64,000 bases of DNA from Ahrensia sp. (GCA_002706335.1 PAKZ01000009.1:1-64000); one strand, 5' to 3'; positions 1 through 16,671 are shown, counted from the first letter of the stretch. The notes: a model not told the origin generated them from the sequence alone. Translations and numbers: made by a program.

Positions 1-2349
<2,349 letters not shown>

Positions 2350-2478
2350 GGAAGGATGACTGTTTGGGTCTTCTCTCATTTAAGCACGCGAAGCCACATG
2401 TCGATAGCATCGCGCGATCTCTGCTGACTTTCGCCGACTCGCCTGTGCAAACTTGACAAGGTCATCGCGGAAAATATA

Positions 2479-2493
2479 GAACAATACAAGAAC
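2479..2493. promoter_or_regulatory. Putative LexA (SOS) box GAACAATACAAGAAC (GAAC-N7-GAAC)
   Basis: Exact match to the alphaproteobacterial GAAC-N7-GAAC LexA consensus, in the divergent uvrA/ssb intergenic region. Confidence 0.8.
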
Positions 2494-2597
2494 AAAAAGA
2501 CCCTGTGGACCATCGCACGCCGGAGTGGAGACGCATTGCGTGCTTGGATAGGGTGGATGTTCATATCCTTTTGAATAATGGCGGGAGTGTTGGCGTC

Positions 2598-3107
2598 ATG
2601 GCTGGCAGCGTGAACAAGGTAATTTTGGTCGGCAATCTGGGTGCCGATCCTGAAATCCGTCGGCTCAATTCGGGCGACGCGGTGGTCAATCTTTCGGTTG
2701 CGACGTCCGAGACCTGGCGCGACAAGAATTCCGGCGAGCGGCGCGAACGCACGGAATGGCACCGCGTGGTGATCTTCAACGAGAACCTCGTCAAGGTGGC
2801 CGAAAACTATCTGAAGAAGGGCGCCAAGGTTTATATCGAAGGCCAGTTGCAGACTCGCAAATGGCAGGACCAGAGCGGCCAGGATAAGTACACGACCGAG
2901 ATCGTGCTGCAGCGCTTCCGCGGCGACCTCCAGATGCTCGACAGCCGCGGCGAAGGCGAGGGCTCCTATGGCGGCGGCGGATATGGCGGTGGCCAGCAGC
3001 GGGTCGGCGGAGGCGGTGGCGGCGGGTACGGCAATGACCGCGGCGGCCCGGCCCCGTCGGGCGGCGACGATTTCGTCCGCGACATGGATGACGAGATTCC
3101 GTTCTGA
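2598..3107 (+). CDS. ssb: Single-stranded DNA-binding protein
   Basis: [40 protein letters not shown]..., Gly-rich linker and acidic C-terminal tip MDDEIPF. ATG 2598 chosen over the upstream ORF start. Confidence 0.97.
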   Translation: MAGSVNKVILVGNLGADPEIRRLNSGDAVVNLSVATSETWRDKNSGERRERTEWHRVVIFNENLVKVAENYLKKGAKVYIEGQLQTRKWQDQSGQDKYTTEIVLQRFRGDLQMLDSRGEGEGSYGGGGYGGGQQRVGGGGGGGYGNDRGGPAPSGGDDFVRDMDDEIPF

Positions 3108-3117
3108 GGAATGACCC

Positions 3118-3525
3118 ATGAATGCGCGTCGCAGAACGAGGTTTGACGTTACGGCGCTGTCGATCGCGCTTGTGACCATCGCCGCCATTCTGGTGTCGCT
3201 TACCCAAGTATTTGCCGACGAAGCTGATGTCGTTGGCGTCAAGGCGCAGCCGGTAGCCGGCGGCGCTTGGCGTTTCGACGTCACAGTGCACCATGCCGAT
3301 GAGGGTTGGGACCACTACGCCGACAAATGGGTCGTGGGAGGACCGGGCGGCATCGTTTACGGTGAGCGGGTGCTATTGCATCCGCATGAGACAGAACAGC
3401 CTTTCACCCGATCCCAGACCGGCATAGAAGTCCCGGCTGACATTTCGATAGTCACTATACGCGCCCGTGACAGTGTACACGGTTTCGGCGTCGGGATGGA
3501 TGTCGATCTAGACGCGCTGCGCTGA
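3118..3525 (+). CDS. Hypothetical exported/membrane-anchored protein
   Basis: 135 aa ORF with N-terminal hydrophobic segment ALSIALVTIAAILVSLTQVFA followed by a His/Trp-containing domain (VHHADEGWDHYADKW). Confidence 0.75.
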   Translation: MNARRRTRFDVTALSIALVTIAAILVSLTQVFADEADVVGVKAQPVAGGAWRFDVTVHHADEGWDHYADKWVVGGPGGIVYGERVLLHPHETEQPFTRSQTGIEVPADISIVTIRARDSVHGFGVGMDVDLDALR

Positions 3526-3528
3526 CGG

Positions 3529-4158
3529 TCAGGTTGCCGCGGCGAGCGCCTTGATACCGTCGGAGACGAACTGCACGGCCAGTGCTGACAGGATGACTCC
3601 GAGAAGGCGGGTCAGCACCGTGCGGCCCGTCGCGCCCAAAAGGCCCTCAACGCGCTCAGCCAAAAGAAAAATGCCATAGGTCAACGCGACTATCGCGAGA
3701 ACGATGCCGATGAGAGCGGTGCGATCGAGGGCGCTTGAGAAATCGCCTGACAGAAGGATGACTGCCGAAATCGCGCCGGGGCCCGCCATGAGCGGGATAG
3801 CCAGCGGGAACACGGACACACCGTGGATGTCATCCTGTGTGATCGCCCGTTTGGCGGTGTTTTCATGGCGCTCCTGACGGCGCTCGAACACCATTTCGAA
3901 AGCAATCCAAAACAGCAGCAGTCCGCCGGCCACGCGAAACGCGGGCAGGGTTATGCCGAACAATTTCAGGATCACCGTCCCCGCCAAAGCGAAGAGGACG
4001 AACACCGTGAACGCGATTACGCTTGCCCGCAGCGCGACCTGGCCGCGTTCGGCCCGATTCATGCCGGCGGTCACAGCCAGGAAAAGCGGTGCCAGTCCGG
4101 GCGGGTCAATGGTGACGAAAAGCGTCACGATGGCGTTTATGAGCAAATCCACGTTCAT
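3529..4158 (-). CDS. MarC family integral membrane protein
   Basis: MNVDLLINAIVTLFVTIDPPGLAPLFLAVTAGM...FPLAIPLMAGPGAISAVILLS: MarC/NAAT family signature. Confidence 0.9.
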   Translation of the reverse strand: MNVDLLINAIVTLFVTIDPPGLAPLFLAVTAGMNRAERGQVALRASVIAFTVFVLFALAGTVILKLFGITLPAFRVAGGLLLFWIAFEMVFERRQERHENTAKRAITQDDIHGVSVFPLAIPLMAGPGAISAVILLSGDFSSALDRTALIGIVLAIVALTYGIFLLAERVEGLLGATGRTVLTRLLGVILSALAVQFVSDGIKALAAAT

Positions 4159-4324
4159 GATTTCGCCTATCAGCCGCGGGTGGTATCGGGCAAGAGGCAG
4201 CCTTATATGACGAGTCTGCAGGCAGGCGGGCGAAATGATGGGAAAAACGGGGCGAAAGTTCGCTTTTTGCGGTTCGTTCGGCTAACTTCAAACCAATGAT
4301 TCTGAACAACAAAGCATAACTTCA

Positions 4325-7138
<2,814 letters not shown>

Positions 7139-7144
7139 CACAAA

Positions 7145-7186
7145 CCTCCGGCTGTGGCTTAGTCGCGACGACACCACAGCCGGAGG
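7145..7186 (+). promoter_or_regulatory. Perfect 13-bp inverted repeat enclosing the Shine-Dalgarno of the downstream LysE-family gene
   Basis: CCTCCGGCTGTGG (7145-7157) and CCACAGCCGGAGG (7174-7186) are exact reverse complements; GGAGGA SD at 7182-7187 lies in the 3' arm, 7 nt before ATG 7195. Confidence 0.65.
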
Positions 7187-7194
7187 AGCATTCC

Positions 7195-7821
7195 ATGATC
7201 GACCTGAACGCCTGGTTGGCCTTCGCGATCGCCAGTTTTCTCATCGTCATCGTGCCCGGACCGACGGTAACGGTCATCATAGCCAATTCGCTGCGCGCGG
7301 GCTCGAGGGCGGGATTGCTCAACGTGGCGGGCACGCAACTCGGCATCCTGACGATGATCGCGATTCTCGCTGTCGGATTAAACACGGTCGTCGCGGTCGT
7401 CGGTGAGGCCTTCGTCGTGCTGAAGGTCGCCGGAGCGCTCTATCTGATATGGCTCGGAATCAAGCTTTGGCGCGCGGACGGATCGCTCGGCGAGGCCGAT
7501 GAATCGGTCAAGGCGCGCTCGATGGCGGGCTATGTCTGGCAGGGTTTTGTGGTGATCTGGTCCAACCCGAAGGCGCTCTTCCTGTTCGGCGCCTTCATAC
7601 CGCAATTCGTTTCCACATCGGGAAATCCTGCGGTTCAGACAGTGATTTTGGGAATGACTTTCGTTATCGTGGCGACGGTCTGCGACAGTGTCTATGCCTT
7701 GGCGGCGGGGCAGACCGGCGGCTGGCTGAACCGGAAAAATATCAGGCTCGTGGAGCGTATTTCCGGGACTTGCCTGATCGGCGGAGGCTTGTGGATGCTG
7801 GCCGCCAAGCGCTCCGTCTGA
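7195..7821 (+). CDS. LysE/RhtB family amino-acid exporter
   Basis: MIDLNAWLAFAIASFLIVIVPGPTVTVIIANSLRAGSRAGLLNVAGTQLG: LysE family signature. Confidence 0.92.
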   Translation: MIDLNAWLAFAIASFLIVIVPGPTVTVIIANSLRAGSRAGLLNVAGTQLGILTMIAILAVGLNTVVAVVGEAFVVLKVAGALYLIWLGIKLWRADGSLGEADESVKARSMAGYVWQGFVVIWSNPKALFLFGAFIPQFVSTSGNPAVQTVILGMTFVIVATVCDSVYALAAGQTGGWLNRKNIRLVERISGTCLIGGGLWMLAAKRSV

Positions 7822-7830
7822 TCCGGTCTA

Positions 7831-7917
7831 TCAGTGGGCGGCCTTCTTCGGCAGGAGAGCCGGGACTGCGAAGGCTGCGGTGACGAACATCATGGACATT
7901 GCGAAGAAAGCGATCAT
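7831..7917 (-). CDS. Small hydrophobic protein (28 aa)
   Basis: MIAFFAMSMMFVTAAFAVPALLPKKAAH with strong SD (AAAGGAGA) directly upstream on the minus strand; lies within the longer ORF 7831..8133. Confidence 0.5.
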   Translation of the reverse strand: MIAFFAMSMMFVTAAFAVPALLPKKAAH

Positions 7918-8026
7918 TTGAATGTCTCCTTTGTTGAGACCGATCAAAGCGGTTTTCTCGTCCGGCAGATGTGCAATCGCGCACACCGTGGTATAATCGC
8001 CCCGGAGGGCCGAACAGGAGACCGCT

Positions 8027-8443
8027 ATAACCGGTGCCCGATATTCCAATAACGCCGCTGCGGCCCTTTTGGTTGCAACGGTGCTTTCCGTCAGTCCCGC
8101 CGCAGCGTCCGGCGACATTATCTGCGACGCCACCGACGGATCGGGCGCGTCGATCTCGATCGGCGTCGGTCACCTGCCGGTTCTGAGTGTACTCAGCGCC
8201 AATGCGACCGATGGCTCGACGACGTGGTCGACCAATCCCTCGGGTGATGAGAAGCCGATCGTCTTCGGGCAGGGGGTTGCCGACGACCGGCAGGTGCTGG
8301 TCGATTTCACCGATCCGAATATCGAGGGGATCGTCGTCTCGCTGCGGCTGTTCCAGGCATCGGGCAGCAAGGACTATGCCGAGGCCGGCGTCCTGTCCTT
8401 CGAGGACGTCTCCGCGTTTCCTGTCCAGTGCATAAACGGTTAG
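8027..8443 (+). CDS. Hypothetical secreted protein (start uncertain: TTG 8069 or a non-canonical ATA 8027)
   Basis: Signal-peptide-like N-terminus ([29 protein letters not shown]), mature domain with two Cys near the termini. AGGAG at 8016-8020 sits 6 nt before ATA 8027. Confidence 0.6.
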   Translation: MTGARYSNNAAAALLVATVLSVSPAAASGDIICDATDGSGASISIGVGHLPVLSVLSANATDGSTTWSTNPSGDEKPIVFGQGVADDRQVLVDFTDPNIEGIVVSLRLFQASGSKDYAEAGVLSFEDVSAFPVQCING

Positions 8444-8501
8444 CGGCAAAGAACGGCGCGCATCTTCCACGCGAAGCGATTCTGGGATAGAGCCTGCCGC
8501 C

Positions 8502-8996
8502 ATGACGAAGCATGTTGCAATCTACGGCGGGTCCTTCGACCCCATCACCAACGGTCACATGGACGTGCTGCGCGCGACGCTTGCGGTGTTCGACAAGGTT
8601 GTCGTCGCCATCGGCACACATCCCGGCAAGAAGGGACTGTTCGACTTCAAAGAACGCGTTACCTTGATCGAAGAAGTCATTGATTCAGAAGGTATTCCGA
8701 CGGATGCAGTAGAGATCGTCAGCTTCGACGGACTGATCGTCGACGCGGCCCGTTCGCATGGCGCAAAGGCGCTGGTGCGCGGCCTGCGCGACGGCACCGA
8801 TCTCGATTACGAGATGCAGATGGCTGGCATGAACGAGATGATGGCGCCCGACCTGCAGACCGTTTTTTTCCCGGCGAGCCCGTCGGTACGCACGATTACC
8901 GCCACATTGGTGCGCCAGATCGCTTCCATGGGCGGAGACACAAGCCCATTCGTACCCGCCGCAGTCGACAAGGCGTTGCGCGCGAAGTTCAACTGA
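8502..8996 (+). CDS. coaD: Phosphopantetheine adenylyltransferase
   Basis: [23 protein letters not shown]...[22 protein letters not shown]: CoaD motifs. Confidence 0.97.
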   Translation: MTKHVAIYGGSFDPITNGHMDVLRATLAVFDKVVVAIGTHPGKKGLFDFKERVTLIEEVIDSEGIPTDAVEIVSFDGLIVDAARSHGAKALVRGLRDGTDLDYEMQMAGMNEMMAPDLQTVFFPASPSVRTITATLVRQIASMGGDTSPFVPAAVDKALRAKFN

Positions 8997-9022
8997 ACGC
9001 TTCACATTGAGGAATTCTTCCC

Positions 9023-9628
9023 ATGCATCTGACGAAACGCGTCTTCATGGCCGCATGCGCGGCGACTCTCGGTCTCGCCATGGCCGGACCGGCTGCCATG
9101 GCGCAGGGACAGGCTAGCGATCCCGAAAACACGATGATCATCACCCTGAAGGATGGGAACGTCGTCATCCGTCTGCGCCCCGATCTCGCGCCCAAGCATG
9201 TTGCGCAGATCAAGACGCTGGTGCGCGAAGGCGAATATGACAATGTCGCTTTTCACCGTGTGATCCCGGGCTTCATGGCGCAGACCGGCGACGTGCAGTT
9301 CGGCGACATGAATGAAGGCTTCAACCCGGGCCGCGCCGGCACGGGCGGTTCGAAGCTGGCCGACATTCCGGCGGAGTTCACGGATGAGTCCTTCGAGCGT
9401 GGTACGGTCGGCATGGCGCGCTCCCAGAACCCGAACTCGGCCAACTCGCAGTTCTTCATCATGTTCGATCAGGGCCATTTCCTGAACGGCCAATACACCG
9501 TGTTCGGCGAAGTCGTCAGCGGCATGGAATTCGTCGACAACATCAAGAAGGGTGCGCAGGCCAATAATGGCTCGGTCAGCGACCCTGATCGCATGATCAA
9601 GGTTGTCATCGCTGCGGACGCGCAATAA
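9023..9628 (+). CDS. Peptidyl-prolyl cis-trans isomerase, cyclophilin type, exported
   Basis: Signal peptide MHLTKRVFMAACAATLGLAMAGPAAMAQG and cyclophilin core [14 protein letters not shown]...[12 protein letters not shown]. Confidence 0.95.
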   Translation: MHLTKRVFMAACAATLGLAMAGPAAMAQGQASDPENTMIITLKDGNVVIRLRPDLAPKHVAQIKTLVREGEYDNVAFHRVIPGFMAQTGDVQFGDMNEGFNPGRAGTGGSKLADIPAEFTDESFERGTVGMARSQNPNSANSQFFIMFDQGHFLNGQYTVFGEVVSGMEFVDNIKKGAQANNGSVSDPDRMIKVVIAADAQ

Positions 9629-9664
9629 GTCACAGCACGAACTAGAACAAAGGAAAGCCGCCAC

Positions 9665-10171
9665 ATGGCCTACAAGGATCCCGAAAACACGCTGCTCCTG
9701 GAAACGACAGTCGGACCCGTCGTCATCGAGATGCGCCCCGACCTCGCGCCCGGTCACGTCGAGCGCATCAAGGAACTGGCGCGCGCCGGCGAGTATGACG
9801 GCGTCGTCTTCCACCGCGTCATCGACGGTTTCATGGCCCAGACGGGCGATGTGCGTTTCGGCAACAAGAATTCCAAGAGCTTCGATCCGTCACGCGCCGG
9901 GATGGGCGGTTCGTCCAAGCCGGATCTGGCGGCCGAGTTCAACGACGCCAATCACAGCCGCGGCGTCTGCTCCATGGCTCGCGCCCAGAACCCGAATTCC
10001 GCGAATTCGCAGTTCTTCATCGTTTTCGACGATGCGTCCTTCCTTGACCGGCAATACACGGTCTGGGGGCAGGTTATCGAAGGCATGGACAATGTCGACA
10101 AGATCAAGCGCGGCGAACCCGTACGCGATCCAGACTCCATCGTCTCGATGAAAGTCGCAGCCGACGCCTGA
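9665..10171 (+). CDS. Peptidyl-prolyl cis-trans isomerase, cyclophilin type, cytoplasmic
   Basis: [19 protein letters not shown]...[24 protein letters not shown]; no signal peptide. Confidence 0.95.
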   Translation: MAYKDPENTLLLETTVGPVVIEMRPDLAPGHVERIKELARAGEYDGVVFHRVIDGFMAQTGDVRFGNKNSKSFDPSRAGMGGSSKPDLAAEFNDANHSRGVCSMARAQNPNSANSQFFIVFDDASFLDRQYTVWGQVIEGMDNVDKIKRGEPVRDPDSIVSMKVAADA

Positions 10172-10193
10172 TCGCTTCAGGCAGGCGAAGCCC

Positions 10194-11264
10194 ATGCGCG
10201 TTGACGCTTTCGATTTCGACCTGCCCGAAGAGTGCATTGCCGTTCGCCCGGCATCGCCACGCGATGCCGCGCGGATGCTCGTCGTCAGGCCGGGCGAGAC
10301 GCTGGCCGATGCCGGCATTCGCGACCTGCCCGGGCTTTTGAGGCCGGGCGACGTACTCGTCTTCAACGACACCAAGGTAATCCCGGCACAACTCGAGGGC
10401 GACCGGATTCGCGCCGACGGGGCGAAGGCGCATATCGGCGCGACCTTGCACATGCGCGTCGCGCCGGATTGCTGGAAAGCCTTCATCCGCGGTGCGAAAA
10501 AGCTGAAAATCGGCGACACCGTCGATTTCTCGGCGAACGGGCATGGCTTGACGGCGGAAGTGCTGGCGCGGGGCGACGACGGGGAGGCGGATTTGCGCTT
10601 CGACCGGTCGGGCGGCGATCTCGATGCAGCCTTGGCGCTGGTCGGTCACGTGCCGTTGCCGCCCTATATCGCCTCAAAACGAGCCGAGGACGCGCAAGAC
10701 CGGCTCGCCTACCAGACGATCTATGCCCGCGAGGAAGGCGCGGTCGCCGCGCCGACGGCCGGCCTGCATTTCACCGATGGACTCTTTGCCGCGCTGGATG
10801 AAGCCGGTATCCACCGCGCATTCGTGACATTGCATGTCGGGGCAGGGACCTTCCTGCCGGTGAAGGCCGACGACACGGACGCCCACAAGATGCATGCCGA
10901 GATCGGGCATGTCGATGAAAAGACCGCTCTATTCCTGAACGAAGCGCGGGCCAAGGGCGGACGGATCGTCTCGGTCGGAACCACCTCGCTCAGGTTGCTG
11001 GAGAGCGCGGCGTCGGAAGACGGCACGATCGAGCCATGGTCGGGTGCGACCGATATTTTCATCACGCCGGGCTACCGCTTCCGGGCCGTCGACGTACTGA
11101 TGACGAATTTCCATCTGCCGCGCTCGACGCTTTTCATGCTGGTTTCGGCCTTTTGCGGGCTGGAGACGATGCAGGCGGCTTATCGCCACGCGATCGAGAC
11201 CGGCTACCGCTTCTATTCATACGGGGATTCCTCCCTGCTGTTCCCGCAAGAGACCGCGCGATGA
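10194..11264 (+). CDS. queA: S-adenosylmethionine:tRNA ribosyltransferase-isomerase
   Basis: [31 protein letters not shown]...[22 protein letters not shown]. Confidence 0.97.
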   Translation: MRVDAFDFDLPEECIAVRPASPRDAARMLVVRPGETLADAGIRDLPGLLRPGDVLVFNDTKVIPAQLEGDRIRADGAKAHIGATLHMRVAPDCWKAFIRGAKKLKIGDTVDFSANGHGLTAEVLARGDDGEADLRFDRSGGDLDAALALVGHVPLPPYIASKRAEDAQDRLAYQTIYAREEGAVAAPTAGLHFTDGLFAALDEAGIHRAFVTLHVGAGTFLPVKADDTDAHKMHAEIGHVDEKTALFLNEARAKGGRIVSVGTTSLRLLESAASEDGTIEPWSGATDIFITPGYRFRAVDVLMTNFHLPRSTLFMLVSAFCGLETMQAAYRHAIETGYRFYSYGDSSLLFPQETAR

Positions 11265-12391
11265 CGACACCTTTTTCCTTCGAATTGCTGGCAACCGACG
11301 GCGCGGCGCGGCGCGGCGTCGTGCATACGGCGCGCGGCGACATCCGCACTCCGGCCTTCATGCCGGTCGGCACGGCGGGCACCGTCAAGGCGATGTATCT
11401 GGACCAGGTGCGCGATTGCGGCGCCGACATCATTCTCGGCAATACCTATCATCTGATGCTCCGACCGGGCGCGGAGCGTGTGGCGCGGCTCGGCGGTCTC
11501 CACAAGATGATCGGCTGGAAACATCCGATCCTCACCGATTCCGGCGGCTTCCAGGTGATGTCGCTGGCGGCGCTACGAAAGATGACCGAGGACGGCGTGA
11601 CCTTCCAGTCGCATATCGACGGGAAACGCTACGAGATGAGCCCCGAACGCTCCATCGAGATCCAGGGTCTGCTCGGCTCCGATATCCAGATGCAACTGGA
11701 TGAATGCACCAAACTGCCGGCCGAGCCGGACGCGATCCGTAAGGCGATGGAATTGTCGCTGCGCTGGGCCGAACGCTGCAAAACGGCCTTCGGCGACCAG
11801 CCGGAACGGGCGATGTTCGGCATCGTCCAGGGCGGCGACAACGAGATCATGCGCGCCGAATCCGCAAAGGCGCTCGCGGAGATGGACCTGAAGGGCTACG
11901 CGGTCGGCGGACTAGCCGTCGGCGAGCCGCAGGACGTCATGCTGGCGATGCTGGATGTGACCTGTCCGCTGCTGCCCGCCGATCGTCCGCGTTACCTGAT
12001 GGGAGTCGGTACGCCGCAGGACATCTTGCGGTCAGTCGGGCACGGCGTCGACATGTTCGACTGCGTGATGCCGACACGGGCCGGCCGGCACGGGCTGGCT
12101 TTCACGCGGCATGGCAAGGTCAATCTGAAGAATGCGCGCCATGCCGACGATCATCGGCCGCTCGACGAGGAATCGACTTGCCCGGCGGCGCGCGGCTATT
12201 CACGCGCCTACCTGCACCACCTCATCCGCTCGGGTGAAATGCTGGGTGCGATGCTGCTGACCTGGAACAACATCCATTATTACCAGCAACTCATGCAGGG
12301 CATCCGCGACGCCGTCGAGGCGAAGCGCTACGCCGATTTCAGTGCCGAAACCGAGGCGGCATGGGAACGCGGCGACATTCCGGCGCTTTAG
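11261..12391 (+). CDS. tgt: tRNA-guanine transglycosylase
   Basis: From ATG 11261 (ATGA overlap with queA): [45 protein letters not shown]...[12 protein letters not shown]. Confidence 0.97.
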   Translation: MTTPFSFELLATDGAARRGVVHTARGDIRTPAFMPVGTAGTVKAMYLDQVRDCGADIILGNTYHLMLRPGAERVARLGGLHKMIGWKHPILTDSGGFQVMSLAALRKMTEDGVTFQSHIDGKRYEMSPERSIEIQGLLGSDIQMQLDECTKLPAEPDAIRKAMELSLRWAERCKTAFGDQPERAMFGIVQGGDNEIMRAESAKALAEMDLKGYAVGGLAVGEPQDVMLAMLDVTCPLLPADRPRYLMGVGTPQDILRSVGHGVDMFDCVMPTRAGRHGLAFTRHGKVNLKNARHADDHRPLDEESTCPAARGYSRAYLHHLIRSGEMLGAMLLTWNNIHYYQQLMQGIRDAVEAKRYADFSAETEAAWERGDIPAL

Positions 12392-12394
12392 GCC

Positions 12395-12820
12395 TCAGGT
12401 CATGCCCGGCGCGCCGCGGCGCAGCGTCACCGCATCGACTTTCCAGGTGCCGTCTTCCTGCCGCTCCATGAAATAGGTAGCGGTGTAGCCCTTGCCGTCA
12501 GGCCCGTCGATCAGCACTTCCCACTGAATCCTGCCATCCGCCATCTGTTCGGATTTGCCGAAGGCGTAGTTTCCGGGGCGCAGGACAGGCAGGTAGCCTG
12601 TCTGCACCATCGACATGAACCGCTCCAGCGTCGGGAAAATCCGCTTGATGTCGGGGGACGCGTAGGAATAGGCCCGTGGAAAATCGCCGGACAGAAAGGC
12701 TTCCAGCTGCCGCGAAATGATGTCCTGCGACGCGCCTTCGCCGCCATTCTGCGCCTTGGCCGGAACTGTGAACGCAGCAACAGCCACCAAGGCGATCAGC
12801 CATCGGGAATGTCTGGTCAT
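12395..12820 (-). CDS. DUF4864-like exported hypothetical protein
   Basis: MTRHSRWLIALVAVAAFTVPAKAQNGGEGASQDIISRQLEAFLSGDFPRAYSYASPDIKRIFPT...; signal peptide and DUF4864-like core. ATG 12820 is preferred over the longer ORF. Confidence 0.8.
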   Translation of the reverse strand: MTRHSRWLIALVAVAAFTVPAKAQNGGEGASQDIISRQLEAFLSGDFPRAYSYASPDIKRIFPTLERFMSMVQTGYLPVLRPGNYAFGKSEQMADGRIQWEVLIDGPDGKGYTATYFMERQEDGTWKVDAVTLRRGAPGMT

Positions 12821-12921
12821 GTCGACACCTCCTTTTCTTCTTACGCAGGGAAATGGAGTTGGATCACCTGCCGGCAATGAGCGCTTGAACGGGCCCGGCA
12901 AATGGTGCACATCCTGCCGCC

Positions 12922-13833
12922 ATGTCGAAAGAGATCAAAGAGCCGCGCGAAGCCCGCGCCATTGACCATGCGGTCCTTCCGGTCGAGAGCCTGAAGGAAG
13001 CGCGCGAACGGCTTTCAGCGCTCGGTTTCACCGTCGCGCCGGACGGCGTGCATCCCTTCGGGACCGAGAATGCCTGCGTCTATTTTGCAGACGGCACGTT
13101 TCTCGAACCGCTGGCCATCGCGCAGCGCGAGGATTGCGAGGCGACGGCGCAGGAGGGCAATGTCTTCACCGCACGCGACCAAGCTTTCCGTTTCCGCTGC
13201 GGCGAAAACGGTTTCTCGGCGGTAGCCTTCGCGTCGGACGATGCGAAACGCGACCAGAAAGCCTTCAGGAAGGCCGGGTTTTCAGCCGGCAAGAAGCTGA
13301 AATTCAAGCGGAAATTTACCGATGCGAAGGGCAAGTCCAGCAATGCCGCGTTCAGGCTCGCCTTTGCCGGCGATCTGCGTGCGCCGGACGCATTCTTCTT
13401 CACCTGCGAGCGCGTGGCGCAGCCGAAGGTCGACCGGTCGCCGCTCGAAAGCCATGCCAACAGCGTGACCGGCATCCGCGAAATTATCCTGTCCGAACCC
13501 AACCCGACCGACTTCCAGTATCTGCTGCAGGAAGCGGTCAACAATCGCGGCGACGAAGTCCATTCCTTCGGCCTCGAAATTTCCGCCGCGAACGGGCTGC
13601 TGAACGTGATGACGCCGGAAGGCCTCACCGCCTGGTTCGGTGTGAACCGGTCCGGCGAAGGGCGAGGGCTGCGCTTCGAGGGCATGATCCTGACCGTGCG
13701 GATGCTGTCGACCATTCGCCGCGTGCTGGACGAGCATGGAATCACCCATCGCGAGATGCACAATCGGGTCATCGTCGATCCTGCGCCGGGACAGGGTCTC
13801 TTCCTAGCCTTCCAAGAAGAGGCGGCGGCATGA
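12922..13833 (+). CDS. VOC/glyoxalase-like domain protein
   Basis: [53 protein letters not shown]: glyoxalase-like (PF13468-type) pattern. Confidence 0.85.
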   Translation: MSKEIKEPREARAIDHAVLPVESLKEARERLSALGFTVAPDGVHPFGTENACVYFADGTFLEPLAIAQREDCEATAQEGNVFTARDQAFRFRCGENGFSAVAFASDDAKRDQKAFRKAGFSAGKKLKFKRKFTDAKGKSSNAAFRLAFAGDLRAPDAFFFTCERVAQPKVDRSPLESHANSVTGIREIILSEPNPTDFQYLLQEAVNNRGDEVHSFGLEISAANGLLNVMTPEGLTAWFGVNRSGEGRGLRFEGMILTVRMLSTIRRVLDEHGITHREMHNRVIVDPAPGQGLFLAFQEEAAA

Positions 13834-14660
13834 ACCCGAATTCGACAGTCGCGGCCGGCAACGTCCGGTTCGCCAATGACGCTCCGCTATCCCTGATTGC
13901 CGGGCCCTGCCAGATGGAGAGCCGCGACCATGCTTTCGACATGGCCGGCGCGCTGAAGGAAATGTGCGACAAGGCCGGTATCGGTCTTGTTTACAAATCC
14001 TCCTTCGACAAGGCCAACCGCACCTCTCTCTCCGGTAAGCGCGGACTCGGGCTCGAAAACTCGCTGCCGGTTTTTGCCGACATCAAGGCCGAGTTCGGCT
14101 TGCCGGTGCTGACCGACATTCACACCGAGGAACAATGCGCCGAGGTTGCCGAGGTCGTCGACATCCTGCAGATACCGGCATTTCTGTGCCGACAGACCGA
14201 CCTGCTTCTCGCCGCGGCGAAGACGGGGCGCGTCATCAATGTCAAGAAGGGCCAGTTCCTGGCGCCCTGGGACATGAAGAACGTGCTGGCCAAGATCGTC
14301 GGCGGCGGCAATGCCAATGTGCTTCTTACGGAACGTGGCGTCTCGTTCGGCTACAATACGCTCGTCTCCGACATGCGGTCGCTGCCCATCATGGCGGAGA
14401 CCGGCGCGCCGGTCATTTTCGATGCGACCCATTCGGTGCAGCAGCCAGGCGGGCAGGGCGGTTCGACCGGCGGCGAACGGCGTTTCGTCGAGACGCTGGC
14501 ACGCGCGGCCGTTGCCGTCGGCGTCGCGGGCGTCTTTGTCGAGACCCATCAGGATCCCGACAATGCGCCCTCGGACGGGCCGAATATGGTCAGGCTCGCG
14601 GACATGCCGCGCCTCATCGAGACCCTGATGGCGTTTGACGGGATCGCGAAGGCCCGCTGA
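13830..14660 (+). CDS. kdsA: 3-deoxy-8-phosphooctulonate synthase
   Basis: ATGA overlap at 13830; [30 protein letters not shown]...[20 protein letters not shown]. Confidence 0.97.
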   Translation: MNPNSTVAAGNVRFANDAPLSLIAGPCQMESRDHAFDMAGALKEMCDKAGIGLVYKSSFDKANRTSLSGKRGLGLENSLPVFADIKAEFGLPVLTDIHTEEQCAEVAEVVDILQIPAFLCRQTDLLLAAAKTGRVINVKKGQFLAPWDMKNVLAKIVGGGNANVLLTERGVSFGYNTLVSDMRSLPIMAETGAPVIFDATHSVQQPGGQGGSTGGERRFVETLARAAVAVGVAGVFVETHQDPDNAPSDGPNMVRLADMPRLIETLMAFDGIAKAR

Positions 14661-14783
14661 TCAGTCCTCCGCAAGGACGACGATGTTTTCCGTCCGTTCC
14701 GGCGCGGGGGGCTGCGGGCCGAAAGCCGTCGCCAGGCCGAGTGCGATCATCGTGAAGGTGAGAATTCCTGCGAGTTGCGTCAC
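14661..14783 (-). CDS. Small membrane protein (40 aa, GTG start)
   Basis: Not in the ORF track. Minus-strand GTG at 14783 preceded by GGGAGG: MTQLAGILTFTMIALGLATAFGPQPPAPERTENIVVLAED. Confidence 0.45.
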   Translation of the reverse strand: MTQLAGILTFTMIALGLATAFGPQPPAPERTENIVVLAED

Positions 14784-14910
14784 GGCGACCTCCCTTTTTG
14801 CCGACGCTCCCGTTGCCCGATTCGGAGCCTGACGCCGAAATGGGTCAAAGCGACGTCACAGAAATGAATTTCTCGGGCAGGAGGTTTCACTTTGTGATCG
14901 CCTCGGCTAA

Positions 14911-16227
<1,317 letters not shown>

Positions 16228-16263
16228 CAAGACCCGAGCATTCGATCCGTATTTTCATTGTGA

Positions 16264-16287
16264 CGCCGCCGGCAGAAGCTGGCGGCG
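16264..16287 (+). terminator. Hairpin terminator downstream of eno
   Basis: CGCCGCCGGC-AGAA-GCTGGCGGCG, 10-bp stem with one G-U pair, followed by GTTCCGTTT. Confidence 0.6.
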
Positions 16288-16353
16288 GTTCCGTTTATCG
16301 GGGCTTAACCAAAACCGGCTAGGTTCGAAGCTCCGATCCAGGGGCTTTGTATT

Positions 16354-16662
16354 ATGTGGACCCGTTATCGCCGTCGCTCTCCTCTTCGCCATCTCATCCT
16401 GCCGGTGCTTGCCAGCGGCGTGCTGGTTTACTTCGGCTATCACGCGACCAGCGGTTCGCTGGGTCTCGCCTCCAAGCAGCAATATGAGCAGAGGATCGCC
16501 GCGCTGGAGGGCGAACTTCAAGCGCTCGAAAACAAGCGCGCCGCGTTGGAAAAGAAGACGGCAATGCTTCGTGACGGGTCTCTTGAAAGGGACATGATTG
16601 ACGAACAGGCGCGTCGCCTTTTGGGGGTGACGCGGGCGAACGAGATCGTCATTCTTCAATAA
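16354..16662 (+). CDS. Septum formation initiator family protein (FtsB/DivIC-like)
   Basis: Single TM then coiled coil: ILPVLASGVLVYFGYHATSGSLGLASKQQYEQRIAALEGELQALENKRAALEKKTAML... Confidence 0.88.
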   Translation: MWTRYRRRSPLRHLILPVLASGVLVYFGYHATSGSLGLASKQQYEQRIAALEGELQALENKRAALEKKTAMLRDGSLERDMIDEQARRLLGVTRANEIVILQ

Positions 16663-16671
16663 AAAGCAATT

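Noticed and set aside
4258-4284. GTTC repeats upstream of gyrA as a second SOS box
   Set aside because: The GTTC copies are spaced 10 nt or adjacent, not the 7 nt required for the LexA consensus.
9023-10171. Two adjacent cyclophilins as a new duplication
   Set aside because: Tandem exported and cytoplasmic cyclophilins between coaD and queA look like an ordinary alphaproteobacterial arrangement.
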